Source: Actinomyces sp. oral taxon 897
GTDB taxonomy: Bacteria; Actinomycetota; Actinomycetes; Actinomycetales; Actinomycetaceae
DNA: 64,000 bases
Direction of reading: 5' to 3'
Assembly (NCBI RefSeq): GCF_002999235.1
Contig: NZ_CP027236.1
Location: 1,612,001 to 1,676,000, forward strand
Shown here: piece after piece, positions 9,081 to 18,411 of the stretch
Layout of the letters: each line of letters begins with the position of its first letter
Numbering within the stretch: position 1 is the first letter of the stretch
Notes under the pieces: generated by a model
The model's input: the letters and a program-made list of their open reading frames with translations, nothing else
The model's database searches: none
Told to the model about the DNA's origin: nothing
Translations under genes and position numbers: made by a program

Positions 9081-9127
9081 CCGGTGGCCGACGACGGGGC
9101 ACGCAGCGGACCGCCGTCGGCCACCGG
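9081..9127 (-). terminator. Hairpin between rpsK and rpoA
   Basis: A perfect 13-bp inverted repeat (9081-9093 against 9115-9127) with a 21-base loop begins three bases past the rpsK stop. It may act as an attenuator before rpoA, or it may be a remnant at the place where rpsD usually sits. Confidence 0.5.
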
Positions 9128-9129
9128 GC

Positions 9130-9531
9130 TCAGACGTGACGACGCTTGGGGGGACGGCAGCCGTTGTGGGCCTGGGGGGTGACGTCGGTAATGGAGCCGA
9201 CCTCCAGGCCGGCGGCCTGCAGGGAGCGGATCGCGGTCTCGCGGCCCGGGCCGGGGCCCTTGACGAAGACGTCGACCTTCTTCATGCCGTGCTCGGCGCC
9301 GCGGCGGGCGGCGGCCTCGGCGGCCAGCTGGGCGGCGTAGGGCGTGGACTTGCGCGAGCCCTTGAAGCCGACCTGCCCGGAGGAGGCCCAGGCGATGACC
9401 GCGCCGTGGGGGTCGGTCAGGGAGACAATGGTGTTGTTGAAGGTGGACTTAATGTAGGCGTGGCCGTGGGCGACGTTCTTGCGGTCCTTGCGACGCACCT
9501 TCTGCGCGCCAGAGCGGGTCTTGGGAGGCAT
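9130..9531 (-). CDS. rpsK: 30S ribosomal protein S11
   Basis: S11 lies on the platform next to the mRNA exit. The 133-residue product starts [20 protein letters not shown] and holds the family blocks [20 protein letters not shown] and [19 protein letters not shown], ending in KRRHV. GAAGGAA lies just upstream of the ATG. The longer upstream frame to 9579 has no supporting ribosome site. Confidence 0.98.
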   Translation of the reverse strand: MPPKTRSGAQKVRRKDRKNVAHGHAYIKSTFNNTIVSLTDPHGAVIAWASSGQVGFKGSRKSTPYAAQLAAEAAARRGAEHGMKKVDVFVKGPGPGRETAIRSLQAAGLEVGSITDVTPQAHNGCRPPKRRHV

Positions 9532-9600
9532 GTTTCCTTCTTCGTGATGAGATCGTGTGCGCGCACCGGGGCGTCTCACGCCTGTGCGCAGGCGGTTGCT

Positions 9601-9975
9601 TTACTTGGCCTTCTTCTTACCGGCCACGGTGCGCTTGGGGCCCTTGCGGGTACGCGCGTTGGTCTTGGTGCGCTGGCCGTGCACCGGGAGGTGACGGCGG
9701 TGGCGCAGGCCCTGGTAGCAGCCGATCTCGATCTTGCGACGGATGTCAGCCTGCACCTCACGCCTCAGGTCACCCTCGACCTGGTAGCTGGAGTCAATGT
9801 GGGTGCGCAGCCTGACGAGCTCCTCCTCGGTGAGGTCCTTGACGCGCGTGTCCGGGTTGACGCCCGTCGCGGCCAGGGTCTCGGTGGCGCGGGTGCGGCC
9901 GATCCCGAAGATGTAGGTGAGTGCGACCTCGACTCGCTTCTCGCGAGGCAGGTCGACACCGGAAATACGTGCCAC
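9601..9975 (-). CDS. rpsM: 30S ribosomal protein S13
   Basis: S13 sits in the small-subunit head and contacts the P-site tRNA and the large-subunit bridge. The 124 residues include [20 protein letters not shown], the helix-two-turn-helix [12 protein letters not shown], and a basic tail [20 protein letters not shown]. It is 69 bp from rpsK, within the infA-rpmJ-rpsM-rpsK group. Confidence 0.98.
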   Translation of the reverse strand: MARISGVDLPREKRVEVALTYIFGIGRTRATETLAATGVNPDTRVKDLTEEELVRLRTHIDSSYQVEGDLRREVQADIRRKIEIGCYQGLRHRRHLPVHGQRTKTNARTRKGPKRTVAGKKKAK

Positions 9976-10121
9976 GGTGTGGTCTCTCCTGTGTGCTCCC
10001 GGAGGTCGTCACCCGTCTGTCCGCTATCGGCGGCCCCGGCCTCCGGGGACCGGGGGTCGCGACGCGACGCGCCGCGTGGGACGGGTGCTGTTCAGCGGCC
10101 ACCTGGGTGGCCGGGTGGTGC

Positions 10122-10235
10122 TCAGCCCTGACGCTGCTTGTGGCGCGGGTTGGAGCAGATGACCATGACGCGGCCGTGGCGACGGATCACCTTGCAGCTG
10201 TCACAGATCTTCTTCACGCTCGGCTTGACCTTCAT
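10122..10235 (-). CDS. rpmJ: 50S ribosomal protein L36
   Basis: This is the smallest ribosomal protein at 37 residues, [20 protein letters not shown] and onward, with the zinc-binding Cys/His set (CDSC, C, H). The four-ligand form is the zinc-dependent type. GGAGGG lies upstream of the ATG. It sits 34 bp after infA. A short 8-bp hairpin (10096-10113) follows its stop. Confidence 0.96.
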   Translation of the reverse strand: MKVKPSVKKICDSCKVIRRHGRVMVICSNPRHKQRQG

Positions 10236-10269
10236 GATTGCCCTCCGCCGCCCCGTGAGGGGAGGCTTG

Positions 10270-10491
10270 TCACTTGTACCGGTAGACGATGCGGCCGCGG
10301 GACAGGTCGTAGGGGCTCAGCTCCACGACCACACGGTCCTCGGGGAGAATGCGGATGTAGTGCTGCCGCATCTTTCCGGAGATGTGCGCGAGCACAATGT
10401 GCCCGTTGTTCACCTCCACCCGAAACATTGCGTTCGGAAGGGCCTCGACGACCGATCCCTCGACCTCGATGACGCCATCCTTCTTAGCCAT
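10270..10491 (-). CDS. infA: Translation initiation factor IF-1
   Basis: IF-1 is a 73-residue S1/OB-fold protein that blocks the A site during initiation. [20 protein letters not shown] is diagnostic, as is the end [15 protein letters not shown]. The start codon, with GGAGGA upstream, overlaps the last eight bases of the signal peptidase gene (ATGGCTAA). IF-1 translation may therefore be coupled to that unrelated upstream gene. Confidence 0.98.
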   Translation of the reverse strand: MAKKDGVIEVEGSVVEALPNAMFRVEVNNGHIVLAHISGKMRQHYIRILPEDRVVVELSPYDLSRGRIVYRYK

Positions 10492-11260
10492 GTTCCTCCG
10501 CCGGTGCTTTCTCGCTCGAACTCCCCGACGACGACGCCGTCGGGTCAGCGCCCCCGCCCCCCTGCTCCACCTGCGAGGGGGAGTCCCCAGGGGATGGCCT
10601 GGGCGCGCCGACTGCCAACGATACGGCAGTATCCCGCTCCCCCTCCAGGCCAGAAGGCGCGTGATCGCGGTGTTTCCGGCCACATCTGCGGCGCTCCCTC
10701 AGGGCGGCGACGACCTGCCAGGCGGCGTAGGCCAGCAGCGCCACCCCGGCCAGGAGGCGCCCGACCTGCTTGACCTCGGGTCCCACCAGGGTCAGCAGGC
10801 GCCCCAGGACCGGCACGTGGTAGCGCTCCAGGCCCAGGACCTGGGCGGGCCTGACCGGGGCGGGGTCGGGGGCGGCGTTGGCGTCCCCCTGGATGGTGTA
10901 GGTGGTCGTGCCGTCGTCGAGCACGTTGAGCGAGACGATCCGGTGGGTGACCAGGTCCCTGCCGCCGGTGGCGCTCTGGTAGGTGACCACCGAGCCCACG
11001 CTCAGGCGGGTGGCCTGCTCCTCGCTCAGCGGCCGCACCACCACCAGCGAGCCCGCCGGGATGGTGGGGGCCATGGAGCCGGTCAGGACGGTCAGGGGCA
11101 CCCAGCCCATGACGGTGGGCACCAGGGAGGCCAGGGCCACCACCGTCAGCGCCCCCAGGCCGACGACGGCCTCCAGCGCCCCCACGCCCCAGCGCAGCGC
11201 GCGCGACCGGGCCAGCCTCCTGACGGGGGAGGCGGACCCGGTCGGGACTGCGTGTCGCAT
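10484..11260 (-). CDS. SipW-type (ER-like) signal peptidase I
   Basis: This is a membrane-bound serine signal peptidase of the archaeal/ER class. The catalytic Ser is in GSMAPTI (Ser62), His replaces the bacterial Lys in VTHRI (His106), and an acidic residue follows in IQGDAN (Asp126). TM segments lie around residues 28-58 and 160-182. The 60-residue Ser/Gly/Glu-rich tail is probably cytoplasmic and disordered. It is 29 bp downstream of the TasA-like gene, its likely substrate, and overlaps infA by eight bases. It is foreign to the usual map-infA junction. Confidence 0.85.
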   Translation of the reverse strand: MRHAVPTGSASPVRRLARSRALRWGVGALEAVVGLGALTVVALASLVPTVMGWVPLTVLTGSMAPTIPAGSLVVVRPLSEEQATRLSVGSVVTYQSATGGRDLVTHRIVSLNVLDDGTTTYTIQGDANAAPDPAPVRPAQVLGLERYHVPVLGRLLTLVGPEVKQVGRLLAGVALLAYAAWQVVAALRERRRCGRKHRDHAPSGLEGERDTAVSLAVGAPRPSPGDSPSQVEQGGGGADPTASSSGSSSEKAPAEEHG

Positions 11261-11289
11261 GGGGGCGCCACCGGCTCACGCCGGGCGGC

Positions 11290-11901
11290 TCAGAGCGAGG
11301 GACGCATCTTCTGCTCGAGGACCACCTTGAAGGAGGGCACGTCCAGGGCCTTGCCCTGGCCCTCGGGGGCCTTCTGCCAGCCGGTGCCCTCGTGGGTGCC
11401 GTCGCCGTTGTTCTCGATAATGCCGGAGTGGGTGTTGTCCGCCCCGAAGGTGTACTGCACGAGGATCTTGACGTTGCAGGACTTGCCGTCGTCCGCGGTG
11501 GTAATGTCCGCGAGGTTGACGTTGCCGCAGTCGTAGGACGGCGTCGCGGTGACGCCCTCGGCCAGGGTGTAGCCCTCCTCCGCCACCACGCCCAGGGCGG
11601 CGTGGAGGTTCTTGCCCTGGAGGTGGAGGGTGACGGTGGTGGAGTACTCCACGACGTCACCGGGCACGATCTTGTCGGTGGCGGGGTCGAAGGGGACGGT
11701 GGCGTCGCCGTTCTCGTCGGTGGCGGCGGTGTTAATGGTCCAGGTGGGGGTACCGGTGGTGGTCAGGGACAGGGTGCCGGTGGCCACCCGGGACTCGGAC
11801 AGGGTCTTCTCGTCATACCACCGAGCGAAGGTGGCGCCGGATCCGGCCAGGAGTGCGACGGCTGCACCTGTGGCGACCAGGGCACGGGTGGAACGGGACA
11901 T
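11290..11901 (-). CDS. SipW-dependent (TasA/CalY-like) secreted protein
   Basis: The 203-residue protein opens with an alternate-type signal peptide: basic MSRSTR, hydrophobic ALVATGAAVALLAGSGATFA and then RWYDEKTL, the pattern of SipW substrates such as TasA and camelysin. The rest is a Thr/Asp-rich beta-type domain with two conserved Cys (residues about 124 and 142), no LPXTG and no second TM. The start is fixed by AAGGAGG seven bases upstream. Family proteins form fibres or act as proteases; the role here is unproven. It is paired with the signal peptidase downstream. Confidence 0.75.
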   Translation of the reverse strand: MSRSTRALVATGAAVALLAGSGATFARWYDEKTLSESRVATGTLSLTTTGTPTWTINTAATDENGDATVPFDPATDKIVPGDVVEYSTTVTLHLQGKNLHAALGVVAEEGYTLAEGVTATPSYDCGNVNLADITTADDGKSCNVKILVQYTFGADNTHSGIIENNGDGTHEGTGWQKAPEGQGKALDVPSFKVVLEQKMRPSL

Positions 11902-11967
11902 GAGCATCCTCCTTGATGCATCGCGTAGGTTCGAGAGGGGAAGCAAGCAGTTCTGCTCACCGAGCAG

Positions 11968-11996
11968 AGACTACACCGAGCCTGGGACGGCGACAA
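11968..11996 (-). promoter_or_regulatory. Candidate promoter for tasA-like-sipW-infA
   Basis: TTGTCG (11991-11996) and TAGTCT (11968-11973) with a 17-bp spacer on the minus strand, about 67 bp upstream of the start codon. A hairpin with 6-bp arms (11953-11967) immediately follows the -10 box and could shape the 5' leader. Confidence 0.5.
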
Positions 11997-12116
11997 CCGC
12001 CCTCCTGGTCCCATAGCACCGGCTGCGTCACTCCCCCGCCGGGAGACCGGGTGGGACCTATGCGCCGCCTCGCCCGAGAACCGCTCCCCCCGCCCACGCA
12101 CCGCCCTGAGGGGGCC

Positions 12117-12194
12117 GCCTACCCGCGGGCGGGGACGGGAGACGGCCGTTCTCGGCACCGTCGCCCTGTACACCGCAGCCTACCCGCGGGCGGG
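12117..12194. repeat. 17-bp direct repeat pair in the map-tasA gap
   Basis: GCCTACCCGCGGGCGGG occurs at 12117-12133 and 12178-12194, each containing the palindrome CCCGCGGG. The 350-bp gap between map and the TasA-like gene otherwise holds the map hairpin and the promoter. No gene is supported. Confidence 0.75.
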
Positions 12195-12224
12195 AGGCGA
12201 GCAGCGCCCGCGCCGCCGTCTCAC

Positions 12225-12240
12225 CACCCCCGCGGGGGTG
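12225..12240 (-). terminator. Palindromic hairpin after map
   Basis: CACCCCCGCGGGGGTG is a perfect palindrome 15 bp past the map stop and could form a short GC stem. It marks a probable boundary between the secY-adk-map unit and the tasA-like-sipW-infA unit. No T-tract is present. Confidence 0.45.
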
Positions 12241-12254
12241 CGGCGCATGGGCCC

Positions 12255-13148
12255 CTAGCCGGCCCGCTCGGTCAGGGGCCTGGGCGCGATCCCGAAGGGG
12301 GCCAGGCCCTCCACCCCGCCGTCGGAGGCCGTGAGCACCCACACGCCACCGGGCACGAGCGCCACCGTGTGCTCCCACTGGGCCGCCCGGGAGCCGTCCT
12401 GGGTGACCACCGTCCAGCCGTCGTCGAGCTCACGCACGGCGGGCCCGCCCGCGGTCAGCATGGGCTCCACGGCCAGCACCATGCCGGGGCGCAGGCGCGG
12501 CCCCTTACGGCGCACCGAGTAGTTCAGGACGTCGGGGGCCATGTGCATCTGGGTGCCAATGCCGTGGCCGACGTACTCCTCCAGTATGCCCAGCTCCATG
12601 TCCTCACGCTCACGGGCCGCGGCCACCACCTCCTCGACGGCGTCGCCCACGGCGTTGAGGCGCTCGCCACGGCCGGTGGCCTGGCCCTCCATGGCGCGGG
12701 CCAGGGCGGCGACGGCGCTCCACAGGGCCTCACGGGTGGTGGTGTCCAGGACCCGGTCGGAGTCACTGGCGTAGCGCCCGCCCACCACCGTGGTGAAGGC
12801 CGCGTCCCCGTGCCAGGCGGTGCCCTCCTCGTCCAGGACGTAGGCGCCGCAGTCGAAGGTGACCAGGTCCCCCTCGGCCAGGACCCGCGGGCCCGGGATC
12901 CCGTGGACGACCTCCTCGTTGACCGAGACGCAGACGGTGGCCGGGTAGTCCTGGTAGCCCAGGAAGTTGGAGACCGCCCCCGCGCGCCGGATGGTCTCGG
13001 CGCTGACGGCGTCCAGCTCGGCGGTGGTCACGCCGGGGCGTACCGCCTCGCGCAGGGCGGCGTGGACGTCGGCCACGACCAGGCCCGCGCGCCGCATCTG
13101 GCGTACCTGGTCGGGTGTCTTGATCTGGATGTGGTCGCGGCCCAGCAT
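12255..13148 (-). CDS. map: Methionine aminopeptidase, type I
   Basis: The enzyme removes the N-terminal Met from nascent proteins using two metal ions. All five ligands are visible: Asp in TFDCGAYV, Asp in WHGDAAFT, His in VGHGIGTQMH, Glu in AVEPML and Glu in QWEHTV. It has 297 residues, with an ordinary N-terminus (MLGRDHIQIKTPDQVRQMRR) and a slightly long C-terminus. GGAGGAGACC precedes the ATG. It is third in secY-adk-map, a standard actinobacterial order. Confidence 0.96.
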   Translation of the reverse strand: MLGRDHIQIKTPDQVRQMRRAGLVVADVHAALREAVRPGVTTAELDAVSAETIRRAGAVSNFLGYQDYPATVCVSVNEEVVHGIPGPRVLAEGDLVTFDCGAYVLDEEGTAWHGDAAFTTVVGGRYASDSDRVLDTTTREALWSAVAALARAMEGQATGRGERLNAVGDAVEEVVAAAREREDMELGILEEYVGHGIGTQMHMAPDVLNYSVRRKGPRLRPGMVLAVEPMLTAGGPAVRELDDGWTVVTQDGSRAAQWEHTVALVPGGVWVLTASDGGVEGLAPFGIAPRPLTERAG

Positions 13149-13226
13149 GGTCTCCTCCTGGATAACGTGGTGGGTCAGGGGCAGGACGGCGACCCACCTA
13201 CGCCACAGGCCTGCCGCGACCCGCTC

Positions 13227-13811
13227 TCAGGCCCCGACGCCCCGGGAGGCCAGTGCGGTCATGAGGCGGTCGGTGACCTCCTCCAGGGTACCGATCCCGT
13301 TGACGCGCACCAGCAGGCCACGCCGCTCGTAGAGGGCGGCCAGGGGCTCGGTGGCCTCGGCGTAGACCTCCAGGCGACGGCGGATGACGGGCTCGGTGTC
13401 GTCCGCGCGCCCCTGCTCGGTGGCGCGCTTGAGGAGCCGCTCAATGACGGCCTCGGCGTCGGCGGTGATCTCCACCACGACGTCCAGGGCCCGTCCGTCG
13501 CGGGCCAGCATGGCGTCCAGCTCGTGGACCTGGGCCTCGGTCCGGGGGTAGCCGTCCAGCAGGAACCCGTCTGAGGCGTCTGGCTGGGCCAGGCGGTCGG
13601 CGACCATGGCGTTGGTGACGGAGTCCGGGACGTACTCGCCCCTGTCCATGTAGGTCTTGGCCTGGGCGCCCAGGGGGGTGCCCCCCGAGACGTTGGCCCG
13701 GAAGATGTCCCCCGTGGAGATGGCGGGGACGGCCAGGCGCTGGCAGACGCGGGCGGCCTGGGTGCCCTTGCCGGCCCCGGGGGGGCCCAGGAGGACCATG
13801 CGTGCGCTCAT
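13227..13811 (-). CDS. adk: Adenylate kinase
   Basis: Adk interconverts AMP plus ATP with two ADP. The P-loop GPPGAGKGTQAARV (residues 9-22), the AMP-binding STGDIFRANV and the LLDGYPRT motif are present. At 194 residues, with no Cys cluster, it is the short-lid form without a zinc finger. The ATG overlaps the secY stop as ATGA, so translation is probably coupled. Confidence 0.97.
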   Translation of the reverse strand: MSARMVLLGPPGAGKGTQAARVCQRLAVPAISTGDIFRANVSGGTPLGAQAKTYMDRGEYVPDSVTNAMVADRLAQPDASDGFLLDGYPRTEAQVHELDAMLARDGRALDVVVEITADAEAVIERLLKRATEQGRADDTEPVIRRRLEVYAEATEPLAALYERRGLLVRVNGIGTLEEVTDRLMTALASRGVGA

Positions 13812-15100
13812 GAGAGGAACCCTTCGTAGTGGCGCTGCTGAAGCTGGGAGTTGATCTCCTTGACGGTCTGGAGACCGACACCCACCATAATGAGGATAGT
13901 CGTGCCGCCGAAGGGCAGGTGCTGCGACAGGCCCAGCCAGATGACCGCCAGGGTGGGCAGGAGGGCCAGGACCACCAGGTAGAGGCTGCCCGCCGTGGTG
14001 ACCCGGTTAATGACGTAGGACAGGTACCGGGAGGTGGGCTCACCGGCCCGGACGCCGGGGATGAAGCCGCCGTACTTCTTCATATTGTCGCTGATCTCCG
14101 CCGCGTCGAAGGTGATCGCCGTGTAGAAGAAGGTGAAGAACAGGATGAGGACGCCGTAGGCCGCCAGGTAGATGGGCTGGGTCTGCTGGAGGTTGGTCTG
14201 GATCCACTGCACCCACCCGCTGGTCCGGTCGCCGAACTGGGCCACGAGCTGGGGCACGGAGAGGATCGAGGAGGCGAAGATGACGGGGATGACGCCGGCG
14301 GTGTTGATCTTAATAGGGATGTAGGTGGTGGACCCCCCGTACTGGCGCCGCCCGATCATGCGCTTGGCGTACTGCACGGGGATGCGGCGGGTGGCCTGCT
14401 CCACGAAGACCACGGCCAGGGTGGCCAGGAGGACCACGGTGATAATGGCCAGGAACTTGCCCGTGCCCCCGTTGCCCCCGATGACGGAGGCCATGTTCTG
14501 GGGGAAGCGCGCCACGATGGAGGTGAAGATGAGCAGGGACATGCCGTTGCCGATGCCCTTCTCGGTAATGAGCTCGCCGAGCCACATAATCAGGCCGGTG
14601 CCCGCCGTCATGGTCACGATCATGAGGGCCAGGTTGACCGGCGAGGAGTTGGGGATGACCTTCGCCGTGCACCCGGGGAAGAGCTGGCCGTTGGCGGCGG
14701 TGGCCACAATGGTGGCGGACTGCAGGACGCCCAGGCCGATGGTCAGGTAGCGCGTGTACTCCGTGAGCTTGGCGGTACCGGACTGGCCCTCCTTGTGCAG
14801 CTCCTCAAAACGGGGGATGACCACGCGCAGCAGCTGGATAATAATGGAGGCGGTAATGTATGGCATAATGCCGAGCGCGAAGACGCTCAGCTGGAGCAGG
14901 GCCCCTCCGGAGAATATATTGACCAGGCCCAGCAGGCCCGCGTCCTGGCTCTGACCAATGCATTGCTGCACATTGGTCAGGTTGACGCCCGGCGTCGGCA
15001 GGACCGACCCGAGCCGGAACAGGGCCATAATGCCGAGGGTGAAGAGGAGCTTGGTCCGCAGGTCCGGTGTCCTGAAGGCCTGAGCGAAGGCGCGAAGCAC
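13808..15100 (-). CDS. secY: Preprotein translocase subunit SecY
   Basis: SecY is the pore of the Sec translocon. The 430-residue protein has about ten TM helices. Typical blocks are TKLLFTLGIMALFRLGSVLP, LGIMPYITASIIIQLL, EEGIGNGMSLLIF-like (TEKGIGNGMSLLIFTSI) and FNPAEISDNMKKYGGFIPG-like (DAAEISDNMKKYGGFIPGVR). GTG start with GGGAGGG upstream. A 300-bp leader region separates it from rplO, with a strong hairpin at the rplO end, so secY probably has its own promoter there. Confidence 0.97.
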   Translation of the reverse strand: MLRAFAQAFRTPDLRTKLLFTLGIMALFRLGSVLPTPGVNLTNVQQCIGQSQDAGLLGLVNIFSGGALLQLSVFALGIMPYITASIIIQLLRVVIPRFEELHKEGQSGTAKLTEYTRYLTIGLGVLQSATIVATAANGQLFPGCTAKVIPNSSPVNLALMIVTMTAGTGLIMWLGELITEKGIGNGMSLLIFTSIVARFPQNMASVIGGNGGTGKFLAIITVVLLATLAVVFVEQATRRIPVQYAKRMIGRRQYGGSTTYIPIKINTAGVIPVIFASSILSVPQLVAQFGDRTSGWVQWIQTNLQQTQPIYLAAYGVLILFFTFFYTAITFDAAEISDNMKKYGGFIPGVRAGEPTSRYLSYVINRVTTAGSLYLVVLALLPTLAVIWLGLSQHLPFGGTTILIMVGVGLQTVKEINSQLQQRHYEGFLS

Positions 15101-15349
15101 TCGTCCCTCCCAGGAAGTCGCGTGTGGGTGGAGCGACCCCGGGTACGGCGTCGCGTGGTGGCACCGGTGGTGGCACCACAGGCCACCCTACCGCGTGCCG
15201 GGCCCGACCCTGAACCCCGGGGCCTGCGCGCCCGCCGCGGCCCTGGCCACGCCTGCCGCGGCCGCGCCCGCGGGTGCGAGCCTGCGTGCGCCCACCTGAC
15301 CACACCCGCCGCGGCCGCGCACCTGAGGTGTGGGTGCGCCCCTACGTAG

Positions 15350-15382
15350 CGGTCCCCGGCCAGCAGTGCTGGCCGGGGACCG
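15350..15382 (-). terminator. Strong hairpin after rplO
   Basis: Perfect 16-bp inverted repeat (15350-15365 against 15367-15382) around one central base, 20 bp beyond the rplO stop. It separates the spc ribosomal group from secY. The rest of the 15101-15401 gap is GC-rich and without a recognisable gene. Confidence 0.7.
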
Positions 15383-15401
15383 GGGAAGCAGGCAGGAGCG
15401 C

Positions 15402-15878
15402 TCAGCGGGCGGTGAGCGTGCCCCCGGCGGCCTCGACCTTCTCCTTGGCGGAGGCGGACCAGGCGTCGGCGGTAATGGTCAGGGCCACGGTGACGTCGCC
15501 ACCGCCGAGGACCTTGACCGGCTGGTTCCTGCGCACGGCGCCCGCGGCGACGAGGTCCTCCACGGTGACCGTGCCACCGTCGGGGAACAGCTCGGCGATA
15601 CGGCCGACGTTCACGGGCTGGTACTCCACCCGGTTGGGGTTCTTAAAGCCCTTGAGCTTGGGCAGACGCATGTGCAGCGGCATCTGACCGCCCTCGAACC
15701 CGGGGCGGACCTGGTAGCGGGCCTTGGTGCCCTTGGTGCCGCGGCCAGCGGTCTTACCCTTGGAGCCCTCGCCACGGCCCACACGGGTCTTGGCCTTCTT
15801 GGAGCCGGGAGCGGGACGCAGGTCGTGCAGCTTAATGACCTGCCCCTTCTCCTCCTGCGTGTTGCTGGTGTCAGCCAT
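15402..15878 (-). CDS. rplO: 50S ribosomal protein L15
   Basis: L15 is a 23S-binding assembly protein. The 158 residues start [20 protein letters not shown] and hold the family stretch [20 protein letters not shown] and [27 protein letters not shown] lies six bases before this ATG, so I take it over the in-frame start at 15920. It begins one base after the rpmD stop. Confidence 0.97.
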   Translation of the reverse strand: MADTSNTQEEKGQVIKLHDLRPAPGSKKAKTRVGRGEGSKGKTAGRGTKGTKARYQVRPGFEGGQMPLHMRLPKLKGFKNPNRVEYQPVNVGRIAELFPDGGTVTVEDLVAAGAVRRNQPVKVLGGGDVTVALTITADAWSASAKEKVEAAGGTLTAR

Positions 15879-15879
15879 C

Positions 15880-16074
15880 TCAGACCTCCTCAACGGTGAC
15901 CAGGTGGTGCACCGTGGCAATCAGGCCGCGCACGCTGGGGGTGTCCTCGCGCACGACGGACTGGCGGATCTTACGCAGGCCCAGGGTCTTGAGGGAGGCA
16001 CGCTGCCGGTGGGTACCACCAATGCCGGAGCGGACCTGGGTCACCTTGAGCTGCTTGGTCGTGGTGGTAGCCAT
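15880..16074 (-). CDS. rpmD: 50S ribosomal protein L30
   Basis: The 64-residue L30 has the core [20 protein letters not shown] and [20 protein letters not shown]. The ATG overlaps the rpsE stop as TGATG. The GTG three bases earlier is possible but unnecessary. Confidence 0.96.
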   Translation of the reverse strand: MATTTTKQLKVTQVRSGIGGTHRQRASLKTLGLRKIRQSVVREDTPSVRGLIATVHHLVTVEEV

Positions 16075-16781
16075 CACGCACCAACTCCTTCAGCGGCCTT
16101 CTCGGCCTCCTTCTTCTCGGCCTCGGCCCGCTTCTCGGCCTCCCCCTCGGCACGGGCCCGCAGCATGGACTGCGGGGCGACGTCCTCCAGGGGCAGGCCG
16201 CGGCGGGCGGCGACGGCCTCGGGCTGCTCCAGCCTCTTGAGCGCGTCCACCGTGGCGTGCACGATATTGATCGCGTTGGAGGAGCCCAGCGACTTGGACA
16301 GGATGTCGTGGACGCCGGCGCAGTCCAGCACCGCGCGCACCGGGCCCCCGGCGATGACGCCGGTACCGGGGGACGCGGGGCGCAGGAAGACGATCCCGGC
16401 GGAGTCCTCACCCTGGGTGATGTGCGGGATGGTGCGGCGGATCATGGGGACGTGGAAGAAGTTCTTCTTCGCGATCTCCACGGCCTTGGCAATGGCGGAG
16501 GGGACCTCCTTGGCCTTGCCGTAGCCCACGCCGACGGTGCCCTCGCCGTCACCCACGACGACCAGTGCCGTGAAGGTGAAGCGGCGGCCGCCCTTGACGA
16601 CCTTGGACACGCGGTTAATGGCGACGACGCGCTCAATGTACTTGTCGTCGGTGCCGCGGCCGGAACGGTCACGGCGGTCGTTGTTGCGGTCACGGCGCCC
16701 GCGGCCCTCGCCGCGACGCTCGTCGGTGCTGCGGGCCGAGCCGTCGGACGACGCGGACCTGTCTCGCTGCGGTGCAGCCAT
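16074..16781 (-). CDS. rpsE: 30S ribosomal protein S5
   Basis: S5 is a fidelity-related protein at the mRNA entry. The core includes [34 protein letters not shown] and [19 protein letters not shown]. At 235 residues it is long: a 48-residue Arg/Asp/Ser-rich N-terminal extension and an Ala/Glu/Lys C-terminal tail flank the core. The frame overlaps rpmD by one base. Confidence 0.97.
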   Translation of the reverse strand: MAAPQRDRSASSDGSARSTDERRGEGRGRRDRNNDRRDRSGRGTDDKYIERVVAINRVSKVVKGGRRFTFTALVVVGDGEGTVGVGYGKAKEVPSAIAKAVEIAKKNFFHVPMIRRTIPHITQGEDSAGIVFLRPASPGTGVIAGGPVRAVLDCAGVHDILSKSLGSSNAINIVHATVDALKRLEQPEAVAARRGLPLEDVAPQSMLRARAEGEAEKRAEAEKKEAEKAAEGVGA

Positions 16782-16814
16782 CAGATGCTCCTTAGTTCTC
16801 TCGTCGTCCGGCGC

Positions 16815-17204
16815 TCACAGTACCAGGCCGCCCTCGCGGGCGCCCTCCGCGACGGCCGCCACACGACCGTGGTACTTGAATCCGCCCCGGTCGAAGACGA
16901 CCGTCTCGATGCCCAGGGCCCTGGCGCGCTCGGCCACGAGCTCGCCGACCCTGTGGGCGGCACCGACCTTGTGGCCCTCCACGTCCGCGTCCCTGACGGC
17001 CTTCTCCAGGGTGGAGGCGGAGCACAGGGTGTGGCCGATGGTGTCGTCCACGACCTGGGCCACCATGTGGCGGTTGGACCGGGTGACCACCAGGCGCGGG
17101 CGCTCGGGGGTGCCGTTGACGTGCTTGCGCACGCGCTGGTGGCGGATCTTGCGGGCCGTCACCTTCCTGGCGGCGCCCTTGCCCCTCTTGATCGCGTAAG
17201 CCAT
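16815..17204 (-). CDS. rplR: 50S ribosomal protein L18
   Basis: L18 binds 5S rRNA. The 129-residue protein has [20 protein letters not shown], the typical RPRL core, and ends [23 protein letters not shown] start two bases after the rplF stop; the GTG six bases earlier would overlap that stop. Confidence 0.97.
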   Translation of the reverse strand: MAYAIKRGKGAARKVTARKIRHQRVRKHVNGTPERPRLVVTRSNRHMVAQVVDDTIGHTLCSASTLEKAVRDADVEGHKVGAAHRVGELVAERARALGIETVVFDRGGFKYHGRVAAVAEGAREGGLVL

Positions 17205-17206
17205 GG

Positions 17207-17746
17207 TCACTTACCAGCCTTTCCGACCTTGCGGCGCACGTTCTCGCCGGCGTAGCGCACGCCCTTGCCCTTGTAGGGCTCCGGCGGACGGATCTTGCGG
17301 ATGTTCGCGGCCACCTCGCCGACCTGCTCCTTGGAGATGCCGGAGACGGCGATCTTGAGGTTGCCGTCGACCTTGAGGGTGATGCCCTCGGGCGCCTCGA
17401 CGACCACGGTGTGCGAGAAGCCCAGGAACAGCTCGATGGCGGTCCCCTTCTGGGCGGCGCGGTAGCCGGTGCCGACGATCTCAAGGTTCTTGGTGTAGCC
17501 CTCGGTGACGCCCACGACCATATTGTGGATGAGGGTACGCGACAGGCCGTGCAGGGAGCGCGAGAGGCGCTCGTCGTTAGGGCGGGTCACCAGGACGGAG
17601 CCGTCCTCCTGGCGGGTCACGCTCAGGGGCGCGGCGATGGTGCGGGTCAGGGTGCCCTTGGGGCCCTTGACCGTCACCTCCCGGCCGTTGATGGTGACGT
17701 CCACGCCGGCGGGGACCGGAACGGGAAGTCGTCCGATACGAGACAT
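17207..17746 (-). CDS. rplF: 50S ribosomal protein L6
   Basis: L6 lies near the factor-binding site. The 179 residues show [32 protein letters not shown] and the C-terminal signature [23 protein letters not shown]-like AACGGAGGAGAACA is upstream. Confidence 0.98.
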   Translation of the reverse strand: MSRIGRLPVPVPAGVDVTINGREVTVKGPKGTLTRTIAAPLSVTRQEDGSVLVTRPNDERLSRSLHGLSRTLIHNMVVGVTEGYTKNLEIVGTGYRAAQKGTAIELFLGFSHTVVVEAPEGITLKVDGNLKIAVSGISKEQVGEVAANIRKIRPPEPYKGKGVRYAGENVRRKVGKAGK

Positions 17747-17767
17747 TGTTCTCCTCCGTTCCTTCTC

Positions 17768-18166
17768 TTACCAGACGTAGGCGAGGACTTCGCCGCCCAC
17801 GCCCCGGGACTCGGCCTGCCGGTCGGTCAGGAGGCCGGAGGAGGTGGACAGGATGGCCACCCCCAGGCCGCCGAGGACCTTGGGCAGGTTGGTGGACTTG
17901 GCGTAGACGCGCAGTCCGGGCTTGGAGACGCGCTTGAGGCCCTGGATGGCGCGCTGGCGGTTGGCGCCGTACTTCAGGGTCAGGGTGAGCGTCTTGCCCA
18001 CCGCGGCGTCGGCGACCTCGTAGGAGGCGATGTAGCCCTCGGCCTTGAGCATCGCGGCAATGTTCACCTTGAGCTTGCTCGACGGCATGGAGACGGAGTC
18101 GTGGTGGGCGTTGTTGGCGTTGCGCAGACGGGTCAGCATGTCTGCGATCGGGTCTGTCATAGTCAT
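17768..18166 (-). CDS. rpsH: 30S ribosomal protein S8
   Basis: S8 is a central-domain 16S binder and, in other bacteria, a translational repressor of its operon. The 132-residue protein begins [20 protein letters not shown], as in other actinobacteria, which supports the ATG at 18166 over the one six bases later. Conserved blocks are [20 protein letters not shown] and [17 protein letters not shown]. Confidence 0.97.
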   Translation of the reverse strand: MTMTDPIADMLTRLRNANNAHHDSVSMPSSKLKVNIAAMLKAEGYIASYEVADAAVGKTLTLTLKYGANRQRAIQGLKRVSKPGLRVYAKSTNLPKVLGGLGVAILSTSSGLLTDRQAESRGVGGEVLAYVW

Positions 18167-18224
18167 AAGTGGGCCTCGGCCCTTCCTCGTCGCGGTTTCC
18201 TCACCGGACCTGCGACGTAAGTTC

Positions 18225-18410
18225 TTACCAGCTGGACTTGGTCAGGCCGGGGAGCTCGCCGCGAAGCGCCATCTCCCGCAGGCAGATACGGCACAGGCCG
18301 AACTTGCGGTACACCGAGTGGGGGCGTCCGCAGCGCTGGCAGCGCGTGTAGGCGCGGACACCGAACTTGGGCTTCCGGTTGGCCTTCTCGATCAGGGCGG
18401 TCTTCGCCAT
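18225..18410 (-). CDS. rpsN: 30S ribosomal protein S14, zinc-binding (type Z)
   Basis: The 61-residue protein carries two Cys pairs, RCQRCGRP and LCRICLRE, making it the short zinc-ribbon type of S14 that organises the 30S head. It sits in the normal place between rplE and rpsH. Many actinobacteria keep a second, zinc-free S14 elsewhere; none is in the window. Confidence 0.97.
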   Translation of the reverse strand: MAKTALIEKANRKPKFGVRAYTRCQRCGRPHSVYRKFGLCRICLREMALRGELPGLTKSSW

Positions 18411-18411
18411 G

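Noticed and set aside
8990..9124. Longer RpoA start at 9124
   Set aside because: The extra 45 residues are low-complexity with no ribosome site; GTG 8989 has one and matches the family N-terminus.
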